Assembly: GCA_016719405.1 (NCBI GenBank)
Contig: JADJZE010000024.1
Coordinates: 1-64,000 of the forward strand
Direction: 5' to 3'
Length of the DNA: 64,000 bases
From: Candidatus Aalborgicola lynettensis
GTDB lineage: Bacteria; Pseudomonadota; Gammaproteobacteria; Burkholderiales; Burkholderiaceae_C
Shown: one piece after another, positions 35,615-44,026 of the stretch
Layout: every line of letters begins with the position of its first letter
How positions within the stretch are numbered: the first letter of the stretch is position 1
Notes under the pieces: model-generated
What the model saw: the letters and a program-made list of their open reading frames with translations, nothing else
The model's database searches: none
Told to the model about the DNA's origin: nothing
Position numbers and translations under genes: made by a program

Positions 35615-36784
35615 TCAGAGGACTCTGTGTCCTTCTCTCCAGACAGCGCGCACGACGCCTTGGCGCAGCCCGTTGGGCATTTCCACCAGGCGCACCTGAA
35701 CCAGGTCGGCACGCAGGCCGGGCTCAATGGCACCGCGGTCGTTCATGCCGGTGGCGCGGGCCGGATTGCGGGTCACGATGGCCACCGCCTCGGGCAGAGT
35801 CAGTATGTCGTCGGCCACCAGCCGCAGCACCGCGCTGAGCAGGCTGCCCGGTACGTAGTCGCTGGAGAGAACGTCCAGCAGGCCGTGGCGCGCCAGATCA
35901 GCCGCCGCCACGTTGCCCGAGTGGGAGCCTCCGCGCACCACATTGGGGCCGCCCATGACCGTCAGCAGGCCGCGTGCACGCGCAGCCCGCGCAGCCGCCA
36001 ATGTGGTGGGAAATTCGGACATGCTGGCGCCTTCGGCGTGGGCCTGCTCGACATGGGCCACGGTGGTGTCGTCGTGGCTGGCCAGCGCGATGCCGTGTTC
36101 GCGGCAGTAATCCACAAAGTAATCCCGGTGCGGCGCAGCGTATTGCGCCTGCAGGCGCTCGGCGTGCGCCACCTGGTGCTCGAACTTCTCCTGGCTCCAG
36201 CCTTTCTTGCCGGTGTAGTAGATGCGGGCATGTTCAATGTCTTCCCACTGGCGCTGACCCGGCGTATGGTCCATCAGGGAGATCAAAGACAGACGCTTGT
36301 GGCCGTGAAAGGGCTTGAACAAGTCGACGGTGTTATGGGCCGGAAGCTCGCAGCGCACATGAATGTGATGGTCTGCGCGCAGTACGTTCGCGGCCGTGCA
36401 GGCGTCCAGCGTCTGCAGCACCGAGTCCCATGCAGTGCCGCGCAGGCTTTCATGGTCGGCATCCCCCACACCCAGCGCGTCCAACACGGTGGTGATGCCT
36501 GCTGCGGCGATCTCGGCGTCGTGCGCCAGCAGCGCGGGCATCTCATCCCACTGCACCTTGGGGCGTGGCATCAGGTGGCGCTCAAAGTTGTCGGTGTGCA
36601 CCTCAATGAAGCCGGGCATGAGGTAGTCGCCCTCCAGGTCGATGGCCTGCGGCAACGCGCCATGGGTGCTAGCAAACCCGGCAATGCGTCCGGCCTCCAC
36701 CGACAGGCTGCCGGCCTGCACCTCGCCGGGTAGTACCAAGCGCGCGTTCTTGAAAACAATGGACGGAGCCACGCTGTAACTCAT
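35615..36784 (-). CDS. phnM: Alpha-D-ribose 1-methylphosphonate 5-triphosphate diphosphatase PhnM
   Basis: 389 residues of the amidohydrolase superfamily: FIEVHTDNFERHLMPRPKVQ (first metal motif), ADHHIHVRCEL, LISLMDHTPGQRQ, IALASHDDTTVAH, MSEFPTTLAAARAA, GGPNVVRGGSHSGNVAA and DVLSSDYVPGSLL. PhnM removes pyrophosphate from ribose 1-phosphonate 5-triphosphate, giving the substrate of PhnJ. It overlaps phnL by 4 bases. It ends the C-P lyase operon phnG-H-I-J-GNAT-K-L-M; the phnC promoter lies just downstream. Confidence 0.93.
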   Translation of the reverse strand: MSYSVAPSIVFKNARLVLPGEVQAGSLSVEAGRIAGFASTHGALPQAIDLEGDYLMPGFIEVHTDNFERHLMPRPKVQWDEMPALLAHDAEIAAAGITTVLDALGVGDADHESLRGTAWDSVLQTLDACTAANVLRADHHIHVRCELPAHNTVDLFKPFHGHKRLSLISLMDHTPGQRQWEDIEHARIYYTGKKGWSQEKFEHQVAHAERLQAQYAAPHRDYFVDYCREHGIALASHDDTTVAHVEQAHAEGASMSEFPTTLAAARAARARGLLTVMGGPNVVRGGSHSGNVAAADLARHGLLDVLSSDYVPGSLLSAVLRLVADDILTLPEAVAIVTRNPARATGMNDRGAIEPGLRADLVQVRLVEMPNGLRQGVVRAVWREGHRVL

Positions 36785-37497
36785 GCTGCGCCCCTGAAGT
36801 CACCCACATTGACGCGCCGCGTTGCCACCGCGTTGCCCACCTGGGCGTCGTGAAAGATGCCGACCAGAGCCGCGCCGCGCGCAGCGGCCTCCTGAATCAG
36901 TTCGATCACCGTGCGTGTGTTGGCTGCGTCCAATGAGGCAGTGGGTTCGTCCAGCAGCATCAGCGGACGAGGTTTGATCATGTTGCGCGCGATGTTGACG
37001 CGCTGCTGTTCACCACCTGAAAACGTGGCGGGCGGTAAGGCCCACATGCGCTCAGGGATGCGCAGGCGGGTAAGCCAGGCACGTGCCTGCTCGCGTGCGG
37101 CCTCCATCGCCGCAGCGTTGTCGCCACTGTCTTCGACCAGCGGCTCGGCCACCACATCCAGTGCCGACACGCGGGGAATCACGCGCAGGAACTGGCTCAC
37201 ATAACCAATGCTCTCGCGACGCAGCCGCACCAGCTCGCGCGGGGTGGCCGCGGTGACGTCCACCGGCTCGCTGCCCGGTGGCGCCACCATGATGCTGCCT
37301 TCGGTGGCGCGGTAGTTGGCATAAATGAGTTTGAGCAGCGTGCTCTTGCCCATGCCAGAGGGGCCATCGAGCACCAGACATTCGCCGGGGCGGACCTCCA
37401 GATCCACGTTGTGCAACACCGAGAGTTCGGCGCCGTTCTGGTGGTGCAGGGTGAAGCGTTTTGCCACCCCTTTCATGTGAAGCAAGGGTAGGGTCAT
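36781..37497 (-). CDS. phnL: C-P lyase system ABC-type protein PhnL
   Basis: 238 residues of an ABC ATPase fold: Walker A GPSGMGKSTLLK, Q-loop in IGYVSQFLRVIPRVS, signature FSGGEQQRVNIARNM, Walker B LMLLDEPTASLDA and H-loop GIFHDAQVG. PhnL is required for the first transfer step (with PhnG, H, I) that couples phosphonate to the ribose of ATP, rather than for transport. ATG 37497 overlaps the phnK stop by 4 bases. Confidence 0.93.
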   Translation of the reverse strand: MTLPLLHMKGVAKRFTLHHQNGAELSVLHNVDLEVRPGECLVLDGPSGMGKSTLLKLIYANYRATEGSIMVAPPGSEPVDVTAATPRELVRLRRESIGYVSQFLRVIPRVSALDVVAEPLVEDSGDNAAAMEAAREQARAWLTRLRIPERMWALPPATFSGGEQQRVNIARNMIKPRPLMLLDEPTASLDAANTRTVIELIQEAAARGAALVGIFHDAQVGNAVATRRVNVGDFRGAA

Positions 37498-38285
37498 GGT
37501 TGCAGTACCGAAGAAACGAGGAGTTGGGTGTAGGGGTGCTGGGGATCGTCGAGCACCTGATCCGTGAGGCCCGCCTCGACCACACGGCCGCGCTGCATCA
37601 CCATCAAACGATGGGCTAGCAGCCGGGCAACCGCCAGGTCGTGCGTGACGACGATCGCTGCGAGATGCATCTGCCGCGTCAGCTGGCGCATGAGGTCGAG
37701 CAGGCGCGCCTGCACCGACACGTCCAACCCGGACGTCGGCTCGTCCATAAAAATCAGACGTGGCTGCGTGACCAGATTGCGCGCGATCTGCAGGCGCTGG
37801 CGCATACCACCTGAAAACGTGCGCGGCGCGTCGTCGATGCGAATCGGGTCGATCTCTACGCGCTGCAGCCACTCTTGGGCGGTGCTGCGCAAGCGCCCAT
37901 AGTGGCGCTCGCCCAGACCCATCAGGCGCTCGCCGACATTGGCGCCGGCCGATACATCCATACGCAGGCCATCGGCCGCGTTCTGGTGCACGAAGCCCCA
38001 GTCCGTGCGCGCCAGCAGGCGCTGCTGCGCTTGCGACATGCCGTGCACGTCCTGCAGTTGGCCGTCGCGGCCCAGAAATTCCACGCTGCCCGCATCCGGT
38101 GTGGTGCGCGCAGCAATGGCGTCGAGTAAGGTGGTCTTGCCCGAGCCGGACTCACCCACCACCGCCAACACCTCGCCGGGCCAAAGATCGAAGGACGCCT
38201 CGTGCAACGCGACACGGTCGCCATAACGTTTGGCCACTCCGCGCACACGCAGCAGAGGGGGGGGCGAAGATAAGGATTTTTTCAT
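37494..38285 (-). CDS. phnK: C-P lyase system ABC-type protein PhnK
   Basis: 263 residues: Walker A GESGSGKTTLLDA, Q-loop in TDWGFVHQNAADGLRMDVSA (typical of PhnK), signature FSGGMRQRLQIARNL, Walker B LIFMDEPTSGLDV and H-loop VTHDLAV. In E. coli PhnK binds the PhnGHIJ core on PhnJ and is needed for C-P bond cleavage in vivo. The gene is separated from phnJ by a GNAT gene, whose stop is one base upstream of the phnK start. Confidence 0.93.
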   Translation of the reverse strand: MKKSLSSPPPLLRVRGVAKRYGDRVALHEASFDLWPGEVLAVVGESGSGKTTLLDAIAARTTPDAGSVEFLGRDGQLQDVHGMSQAQQRLLARTDWGFVHQNAADGLRMDVSAGANVGERLMGLGERHYGRLRSTAQEWLQRVEIDPIRIDDAPRTFSGGMRQRLQIARNLVTQPRLIFMDEPTSGLDVSVQARLLDLMRQLTRQMHLAAIVVTHDLAVARLLAHRLMVMQRGRVVEAGLTDQVLDDPQHPYTQLLVSSVLQP

Positions 38286-38286
38286 T

Positions 38287-38733
38287 TCAAGTCTCTATGA
38301 CAAAACTGATGCCGTGGCGCTGGAAACCCAGTGATTCGTAGAAGGCGTGTGCGGATTGGCGTTTGGCGTTGGACGACAGCGCCAGCTTGTAGCACCCAGC
38401 ATCGCGCGCTTGCTGTACGGCATGGGCCATTAACTGGCGGCCGATTCCCTTGCCTTGGTGGTCGGATGCAACGACCACGTCTTCAGCAATGGCCGATGGT
38501 GTGCCGCAGTGCGCGAGGTTGTGCATGATCAGCAAAGCGTAGCTCCCCACCACGGGACCCGCAGGCGCCATGCAGGCCACAAACAGGCGGTAGCTGGGAT
38601 ATTGCGCAAAGCGGCGGAACACCGCGCGCGCCTGCTCTGGCTCCAGCACGTGGCTATCGAGTCCGGACTGCAGGTAGAGGGTTAGTACATCGTCCAGATC
38701 GGCCTCGGTGGCCTCACGGATCAGGAGACTCAT
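38287..38733 (-). CDS. GNAT N-acetyltransferase inside the phn operon
   Basis: 148 residues of the GCN5-related fold: IREATEADLDDVLTLY at the start, the acetyl-CoA motif VVVASDHQGKGIGRQLMAHA (Q/RxxGxG/A form) and the C-terminal SAHAFYESLGFQRHGISFVI. It is placed between phnJ and phnK, overlapping phnJ by 4 bases (ATGA). It could play the part of PhnO, which acetylates aminoalkylphosphonates before C-P lyase acts, but sequence relationship to PhnO cannot be decided by eye. Confidence 0.85.
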   Translation of the reverse strand: MSLLIREATEADLDDVLTLYLQSGLDSHVLEPEQARAVFRRFAQYPSYRLFVACMAPAGPVVGSYALLIMHNLAHCGTPSAIAEDVVVASDHQGKGIGRQLMAHAVQQARDAGCYKLALSSNAKRQSAHAFYESLGFQRHGISFVIET

Positions 38734-39632
38734 GCGGCATTTCCTGCGCCGGATTGGCGCGTCTGGCAGTAATCCGAATCCGAGCACACGTGCATGCGCG
38801 CACCAACGTCGTCCGTGATCACTTCGTCAAGAAAAGAATCGGTGGCCCCACACAGAGAGCAGGCTGCGTCCCAGTGCTGCACCTCGAACGGGTGGTCTTC
38901 AAAGCAAAGACTCTCTACCGGCGTATACGGCGGCACCGCGTAGATGCGCTTTTCGCGCCCAGCACCAAAGAGCTGCAGAGCCGGATTCATGTGCATCTTG
39001 GGGTTATCGAACTTTGGTATTGGCGACGGCGCCATCACGTAGCGGCCATTGACCAGCACCGGGTAGTCGTAGGTGGTGGCAATGTGGCCGTAGCGCGCAA
39101 TGTCCTCATACAGCTTCACATGCATAAGCCCGTATTCGGCCAGGGCGTGTAATGTGCGCGTTTCGGTTTCACGTGGCTCCAGGCGCTGCATGGGCTCAGG
39201 CACCGGCACCTGGTAGACGAGCACTTGCCCTTCCTGCAGCGCAATCTCGGGAATGCGGTGGCGTGTCTGGATCAGCGTCGCATCCACCGTTCGCGTGGTC
39301 GTGCACACGCCGGTGGTACGCTCAAAAAAGCGGCGGATGTTGACCGCGTTGACGGTGTCGTCAGAACCCTGATCGATGACTTTCAGGGTGTCATCCGGCC
39401 CAATCATCGAGGCAGTGACCTGGATGCCACCGGTGCCCCAGCCGTACGGTAGCGGCATCTCACGCGAACCAAACGGGACCTGGTAGCCGGGAATGGCCAC
39501 GGCCTTCAAAATGGCGCGGCGGATCATGCGTTTGGTGCGCTCGTCGAGGTAGGCGAAATTGACCTCTGCTGCGCGCTCAGCCCCGGGCTTGGGCAGGTGC
39601 TGAAGGGCGACGGGTTCAAAGGGTGCGTTCAT
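38730..39632 (-). CDS. phnJ: Alpha-D-ribose 1-methylphosphonate 5-phosphate C-P lyase PhnJ
   Basis: 300 residues. The C-P lyase cysteine pattern is complete: C-x2-C-x21-C-x5-C in the C-terminal part (CSLCG ... HVCSDSDYC), which holds the [4Fe-4S] cluster and the catalytic cysteine of this radical SAM enzyme. Other PhnJ segments are YGWGTGGIQVTASMIGPDD, TVNAVNIRRFFE, and MAPSPIPKFDNPKMHMNPAL. It cleaves the C-P bond, releasing the alkane and ribose 1,2-cyclic phosphate 5-phosphate. Overlaps phnI and the GNAT gene by 4 bases each. Confidence 0.97.
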   Translation of the reverse strand: MNAPFEPVALQHLPKPGAERAAEVNFAYLDERTKRMIRRAILKAVAIPGYQVPFGSREMPLPYGWGTGGIQVTASMIGPDDTLKVIDQGSDDTVNAVNIRRFFERTTGVCTTTRTVDATLIQTRHRIPEIALQEGQVLVYQVPVPEPMQRLEPRETETRTLHALAEYGLMHVKLYEDIARYGHIATTYDYPVLVNGRYVMAPSPIPKFDNPKMHMNPALQLFGAGREKRIYAVPPYTPVESLCFEDHPFEVQHWDAACSLCGATDSFLDEVITDDVGARMHVCSDSDYCQTRQSGAGNAA

Positions 39633-40738
39633 GCGGCCTCCGCTTCGGGTGTTGGGGGGGGTGCGGCAGCCGCAGCGCGCATCTTGCGCACCAGTTCCAG
39701 CTCAGACTGAAAGTCCACGTAGTGCGGCAGTTTCAGGTGCTGCACAAAGCCCGAAGCCTCCAGGCTGTCGCTGTGCGCGAGCACAAACTCTTGCATCTGG
39801 GCTGGCGATTGCACCGCCTCGCCCAACTCGTCGGCACGCAGCGCGCGGTCCACCAGGCTCATGGCCATGGCCTTGCGTTCGCTGTGGCCAAAGGCCAATC
39901 CGTAGCCGCGTGTAAATTGCGGCGGCTCGGATTTACTGCCGCCGAACTGATTGACCATCTCGCACTCGGTCAGCTCCATATCGCCGATGGAGATCGCAAA
40001 ACCCAGCTCCTCCGGAACGATCTCCACCGCGACCTGGCCGAGACGGATTTCACCAACAAAAGGATGCGAGTTGGCATAGCCACGCTGGGTCGAATAGGCC
40101 ATGGCCAGCAAAAAGCCCTCGTCACCGCGCGCAAGGTTCTGCAGCCGCGTGGCCCGATCGGCGGGAAAGCGCAGCGGAACCCGCGTCAGGTCCACAGGCG
40201 CCGGATCGCCCGGTGGTATGGGGCGGGTTTCGATCAGACCCTCTTGGTTGAGCAGGTCTACCACCCGCGGCGTGGCCTCTGGCGTGGTGCTGGCTGCGGC
40301 GACCGCGTTGCCGGATACCACTGGCGCACCACTGGCAAGCAAACTGAAATCGAGCAGCCGCTGGGTGTAGTCGTAAGTGGGGCCGAGCACCTGGCCGCCA
40401 GGCAGGTCCTTGAAGGTGGCCGAGATGCGCCGCTCCAGCGCCATGTGCGCCGTGTCCAGCGGGCAGGTGGTACCCAGGCGCGGCAAAGTGGCGCGGTAGG
40501 CACGCAACAGGAAGATGGCCTCCACCAAGTCGCCCGCAGCCTGCTTGATGGCCAGTGCTGCGAGCTCCGGGTCATACACCGATCCTTCGGTCATCACCCG
40601 GTCCACCGCCAGCTTGAGCTGATCGCGGATCTGCGCCACGCCGAGCTCGGGCTGGGCCATGTCGCCACGGCGCTGGTCGGCCAGCAAGCGGTAGCTGTTG
40701 AGAATGGCGGTTTCCCCGCCCTTGACGGCAACGTACAT
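39629..40738 (-). CDS. phnI: C-P lyase subunit PhnI
   Basis: 369 residues of the PhnI family, starting MYVAVKGGETAILNSYRLLA and with SVYDPELAALAIKQAAGDLV, TCPLDTAHMALERRISATFK, DLPGGQVLGPTYDYTQRLLD, YANSHPFVGEIRLGQVAVEI, and DMELTECEMVNQFGG. PhnI carries the nucleosidase/transferase activity that joins phosphonate to the ribosyl group of ATP, with PhnG, H and L. ATG 40738 is one base from the phnH stop; the frame upstream of it is a shadow. Confidence 0.95.
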   Translation of the reverse strand: MYVAVKGGETAILNSYRLLADQRRGDMAQPELGVAQIRDQLKLAVDRVMTEGSVYDPELAALAIKQAAGDLVEAIFLLRAYRATLPRLGTTCPLDTAHMALERRISATFKDLPGGQVLGPTYDYTQRLLDFSLLASGAPVVSGNAVAAASTTPEATPRVVDLLNQEGLIETRPIPPGDPAPVDLTRVPLRFPADRATRLQNLARGDEGFLLAMAYSTQRGYANSHPFVGEIRLGQVAVEIVPEELGFAISIGDMELTECEMVNQFGGSKSEPPQFTRGYGLAFGHSERKAMAMSLVDRALRADELGEAVQSPAQMQEFVLAHSDSLEASGFVQHLKLPHYVDFQSELELVRKMRAAAAAPPPTPEAEAA

Positions 40739-40739
40739 G

Positions 40740-41378
40740 TCAGACCTCGGCGAAAGTATGGATGCGCGTGGTGCGCGGCAGCCCCACGAGTTCATCGCGG
40801 GTGGCCAGAAACAGATCAACACCACGTGGGAAGCCTGCGTGGTTGTGCGCCCATTGCGCGACGAAGTCGGTGGGCAGACCGGTCACGCTGAGTTGCGCCT
40901 CTTCGCGTATGCCAGGCCCGGTCAGCGTCCAGTGCTGCGCGTCGACCGTGGCTTCGGCGCCAGTCGCGACAGACAGGGAGCGCACATCAACGACACAGGT
41001 GGCGGAATGGTCGGGAAACTCGTCGCTGCCCTGGCGAAGACTCTGCAAAGATGGCAGGGCATCCGCGGCGCCCACCCAGACGAAATGGGCTTGCGCTGCA
41101 TGCGCCACCAGCTGGCAGCCGGTGTGAAACCGCAGCCACATGTCGGCGTCGCTGCCGCGCAGCGAAGGCGACAGCCAGAGACTGCAGTCGGCATCGAGCA
41201 TGGCCAGCAAAAATGCGGCTGCAGCAGCGTTGCCATGGCGGGGCAGCTCGGCATCGTGTGCCACAGCAATGCAGCGTCCGGGGTGCGAGAGCGCTTGCAG
41301 GGCGGAGCGGAATACCGCCTGGCTACCGAAGGCCTCATGGGCGAAACCACCCACTACGGAAGACAAATCGTGCGTCAT
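40740..41378 (-). CDS. phnH: C-P lyase subunit PhnH
   Basis: 212 residues of the PhnH family (PLP-transferase-like fold without the cofactor): GGFAHEAFGSQAVFRSALQA, LSHPGRCIAV, LLAMLDADCSLWLSP, WLRFHTGCQLV, and the C-terminal TDFVAQWAHNHAGFPRGVDL. It is a structural subunit of the PhnGHIJ core complex. Starts on the last base of phnG (ATG overlapping). Confidence 0.95.
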   Translation of the reverse strand: MTHDLSSVVGGFAHEAFGSQAVFRSALQALSHPGRCIAVAHDAELPRHGNAAAAAFLLAMLDADCSLWLSPSLRGSDADMWLRFHTGCQLVAHAAQAHFVWVGAADALPSLQSLRQGSDEFPDHSATCVVDVRSLSVATGAEATVDAQHWTLTGPGIREEAQLSVTGLPTDFVAQWAHNHAGFPRGVDLFLATRDELVGLPRTTRIHTFAEV

Positions 41379-41887
41379 TACGCGCCCTCCTCATCGTCTT
41401 CGGCATTGCCGGACTCGCGCGCCACCGTGAAGAACTCCACCTTGGTGCTCTGCACCCGCTGCTGGCGCTGCACCTGTTGGTGCGCCAGGTGTTCGCGCAC
41501 CGGCTGCAGCAGTTGGAGATCGAGCGTTGCTTGTTGCGACGGGTCTTGCAACAGGGCATCGGCCATTGCTGCGAGTTGCGCATGGCGGTGCGAACGGCCC
41601 ATGACGTAGGCCACACCGACAGGAGTTCGCAAAGAGGCACCCGGCAAACGCAGTGCACAGCGGGTCACGGTGACTTCGCCAAGGTTGAAGCGCTCACCCG
41701 TCCCGCCGGCCCGGCCTTGCACCATCATCAATCCGGTTTCAGGCGCTCGCAACCAGCGCGGTGGAGCCTGATCGAAGGGGCCCATGCCGGCTTCGAGTAC
41801 CTCCAGCGGCGCGCGGGCCAACAGCGCCATCCAGTCTGGGCGACTCAAGGGCCGCTCAGTTATTGGACTGTCAAATGCATGCAACAT
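41378..41887 (-). CDS. phnG: C-P lyase subunit PhnG
   Basis: 169 residues of the PhnG family: MALLARAPLEVLEAGM, PRWLRAPETGLMMVQGRAGG, TGERFNLGEVTVTRCALRLP and TPVGVAYVMGRSHRHAQLAA. It is the first gene of the C-P lyase operon. The candidate PhnF site at 41908-41917 is 21 bases upstream. The reported start ATG 41887 is the first in a suitable position. Confidence 0.95.
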   Translation of the reverse strand: MLHAFDSPITERPLSRPDWMALLARAPLEVLEAGMGPFDQAPPRWLRAPETGLMMVQGRAGGTGERFNLGEVTVTRCALRLPGASLRTPVGVAYVMGRSHRHAQLAAMADALLQDPSQQATLDLQLLQPVREHLAHQQVQRQQRVQSTKVEFFTVARESGNAEDDEEGA

Positions 41888-41907
41888 TTCCGTGTTACCT
41901 TCTAAGA

Positions 41908-41917
41908 TGTATAGACA
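41908..41917 (+). promoter_or_regulatory. Candidate PhnF operator, site 1
   Basis: TGTATAGACA is a full TGTNTANACA pseudo-palindrome in the gap between the divergent phnG and phnF genes. PhnF/HutC-type GntR regulators bind short symmetric sites of this kind. The same GTNTAGACA core appears before the two phn transport operons. Confidence 0.6.
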
Positions 41918-41962
41918 AATATGATCACGTTGGTGAGTCTATTTCCAGCAAATGACCCTTTC

Positions 41963-42724
41963 ATGACAAAACTTTTGACGCTCACAACACCCATCCCCGA
42001 CACCCCCCGTGATAACCAGAGTTTCTGGGCGCGCATCGCAACTGAAATCTCCGAAGCCATCGCACGCGGCGTCTACGAGCCGGGTCAACGCTTGCCCTCC
42101 GAACATGACCTGGCCGAGCAGTACGGTGTCAACCGCCACACGGTGCGCCGCTCGCTGGCCAGTCTGTGCCAAAGGGGCTTGGTGCGCATCATTCAGGGCA
42201 GCGGCACTTACGTTGAAGACTTCGCGGTTGACCTGATCATTGGCAAGCGCACACGCCATCGCCAGAGCATGGTGCAGGCCGGTTTGCAAGGCCGGTTTGA
42301 AGTGCAAAACGCCCAGCGCATCCGCGCCACTGCAGCCCAGTCGCAGGCACTGCAAGTCCCTGCGCGCAGCGCCTTGCTGCACCTGCAAGTGCTGGGTGTG
42401 GGAGCCGACCAGCCACTGCACGTGAGCGACCGTGTGTTCCCCTTGCCCCGCTTCGAGCGATTCGAATCCGTGCTGCGCGAGACCGGCTCCATCACCGACG
42501 CTTTCGCCGCGCACGGCGTGATGGACTACACCCGCAAAGAAAGTCGCATAACGGCGCAACTGCCAAGCCCCGAAGTGGCGGCCTTGCTCAAGCAGCCGAT
42601 CAATCGGCCCGTGCTGTTCGTGACCAGCGTGAACGTTGACAGCTCCGGTGTTCCCATCGAATTTGCCAGAACCTGGTTTGCGGGCGATCGCGTCAAGCTC
42701 ACGGTGACACACGATGAACATTGA
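41963..42724 (+). CDS. phnF: GntR/HutC-family phosphonate regulator PhnF
   Basis: 253 residues. The N-terminal winged helix (about 20-85) reads ISEAIARGVYEPGQRLPSEH, DLAEQYGVNRHTVRRSLASL and GLVRIIQGSGTYVED. A C-terminal UTRA ligand domain (100-250) includes ARSALLHLQVLGVGADQPLH and VPIEFARTWFAGDRVKLTVT. PhnF represses phn operons when P is sufficient. ATG 41963 is preferred; ATG 41921 would start four bases after the operator and has no ribosome site. It overlaps the next gene by 11 bases and heads the operon phnF - DUF1045 - phnN - acetyltransferase - EEP. Confidence 0.9.
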   Translation: MTKLLTLTTPIPDTPRDNQSFWARIATEISEAIARGVYEPGQRLPSEHDLAEQYGVNRHTVRRSLASLCQRGLVRIIQGSGTYVEDFAVDLIIGKRTRHRQSMVQAGLQGRFEVQNAQRIRATAAQSQALQVPARSALLHLQVLGVGADQPLHVSDRVFPLPRFERFESVLRETGSITDAFAAHGVMDYTRKESRITAQLPSPEVAALLKQPINRPVLFVTSVNVDSSGVPIEFARTWFAGDRVKLTVTHDEH

Positions 42725-43430
42725 TTTCACCCAGGCCCACCGGTTTGCGGTCTACTTCACGCCGCCACCTGGCTCGGCCTGGTGGGAAGCGGGTAGCCGT
42801 TGGCTTGGGCGCTGCGCCGCCACCAATACCGCATTGGCACAACCACCCATCGCCCACATCGCGCCGGAACTGCAACAACAACTGACGGCCGAGCCACGGC
42901 GTTACGGTTGGCATGCAACCCTGAAGGCACCCTTTGCACTGGCCGAGGGCGTGAGCCTGGACGCACTGCGCGAGGCGCTGCGGGAGATCGCCTCGTCATT
43001 CACCGCCTTTGACATGCAGCCCCTGATGGTGCGCCGCCTGGGCAGCTTCCTGGCACTGTGTGCAGACGGCGACAACGCGGCGATCAATGCCGTGGCGAGT
43101 GCCTGTGTCACCGGATTGGACACTCTGGCCGCCCCCCTTTCCCCTGACGAACTGAAGCGTCGGCGGCATAAAGGAGTCCTAACCATTCAAGAAGATGCCC
43201 TGCTGGTGCGTTGGGGCTACCCCTATGTGCTGGAGTGCTACCGCTTCCACCTGTCTCTCACCGGCAACCTGAACGGCTTGCACGTAAGCACGGTCGACCA
43301 CCTGGAGCAAGCCGCACAGGCGTGGTTTGGCGCCCTGCCACCCTGCCGTTTTGACGGGCTGGCATTGTTCTGCGAGCCTGCAAAGGGTGCCGACTTTGTC
43401 TTCGTTGAACGCTGGGAGTTATGGGCATGA
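42714..43430 (+). CDS. DUF1045 family putative phosphonate-metabolism protein (2H phosphoesterase-like)
   Basis: 238 residues of the DUF1045 (TIGR03223) family, found almost only in phn loci. Two H-x-T/S motifs, His67-Ala-Thr69 (GWHATLKAPF) and His179-Leu-Ser181 (FHLSLTG), are spaced as in 2H phosphoesterases, which cleave cyclic phosphodiesters. Because no PhnP is present in the window, this protein is a good candidate for opening the ribose 1,2-cyclic phosphate made by PhnJ. That role is inference. It overlaps both phnF and phnN. Confidence 0.85.
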   Translation: MNIDFTQAHRFAVYFTPPPGSAWWEAGSRWLGRCAATNTALAQPPIAHIAPELQQQLTAEPRRYGWHATLKAPFALAEGVSLDALREALREIASSFTAFDMQPLMVRRLGSFLALCADGDNAAINAVASACVTGLDTLAAPLSPDELKRRRHKGVLTIQEDALLVRWGYPYVLECYRFHLSLTGNLNGLHVSTVDHLEQAAQAWFGALPPCRFDGLALFCEPAKGADFVFVERWELWA

Positions 43431-43981
43431 GCCGGCGTTTGGTGTACGTGGTCGGGCCGTCGGGTGCTGGCAAAGACAGTGTGCTGGGGTGGATGCGTCA
43501 AAGGCTGGGAGCCGAGCCTGCCATCCACTGGGCGCGGCGCACCATCACGCGCCCAGAGAACCCGGGCGATGAGCTGCACGAAGCGGTGAACGAAGGCCAG
43601 TTCCTGACCCTGCGCAAACAAGCTGCCTTTGCACTGGAGTGGCAGGCCAACGGCCTGCACTACGGCATTCGGCACAGTGAGACTGCGCCACTCGAACACG
43701 GAAATTGGGTCATCGTCAACGGATCACGCGGCCACCTCGACGTCGCGCGCAGTTGCTTTGCGGGGCTTACCGTGGTGCACGTATCGGCCAGCCCGGATAC
43801 GCTGCGCCAGCGGCTGATTGCGCGCGGACGCGAATCATTGGTCAGTGTGGAAGAACGCATCGCGCGCAACGCGCGCTTGTCACCCTCGGCCGATTTTCAT
43901 GTGCTTAACGATGGCACGCTGGAAAACGCTGGCCGCCAGGTGCTGAACCATCTGCAAACTCTTCACGGATGGCCTGCCTAA
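43427..43981 (+). CDS. phnN: Ribose 1,5-bisphosphokinase PhnN
   Basis: 184 residues of the guanylate-kinase-like P-loop fold: Walker A VVGPSGAGKDSVLGWM, RRTITRPENPGDELHEAVNE, LEWQANGLHYGI, WVIVNGSRGHLDVA and VVHVSASPDTLRQRLIARGR. It phosphorylates ribose 1,5-bisphosphate to PRPP, the final step of C-P lyase product recycling. ATG 43427 overlaps the DUF1045 stop (ATGA); ATG 43421 is an alternative. Confidence 0.92.
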   Translation: MSRRLVYVVGPSGAGKDSVLGWMRQRLGAEPAIHWARRTITRPENPGDELHEAVNEGQFLTLRKQAAFALEWQANGLHYGIRHSETAPLEHGNWVIVNGSRGHLDVARSCFAGLTVVHVSASPDTLRQRLIARGRESLVSVEERIARNARLSPSADFHVLNDGTLENAGRQVLNHLQTLHGWPA

Positions 43982-44026
43982 GCGCAGCGACGCCACCACC
44001 CAGTACAACCACACCTGAATACGTCC

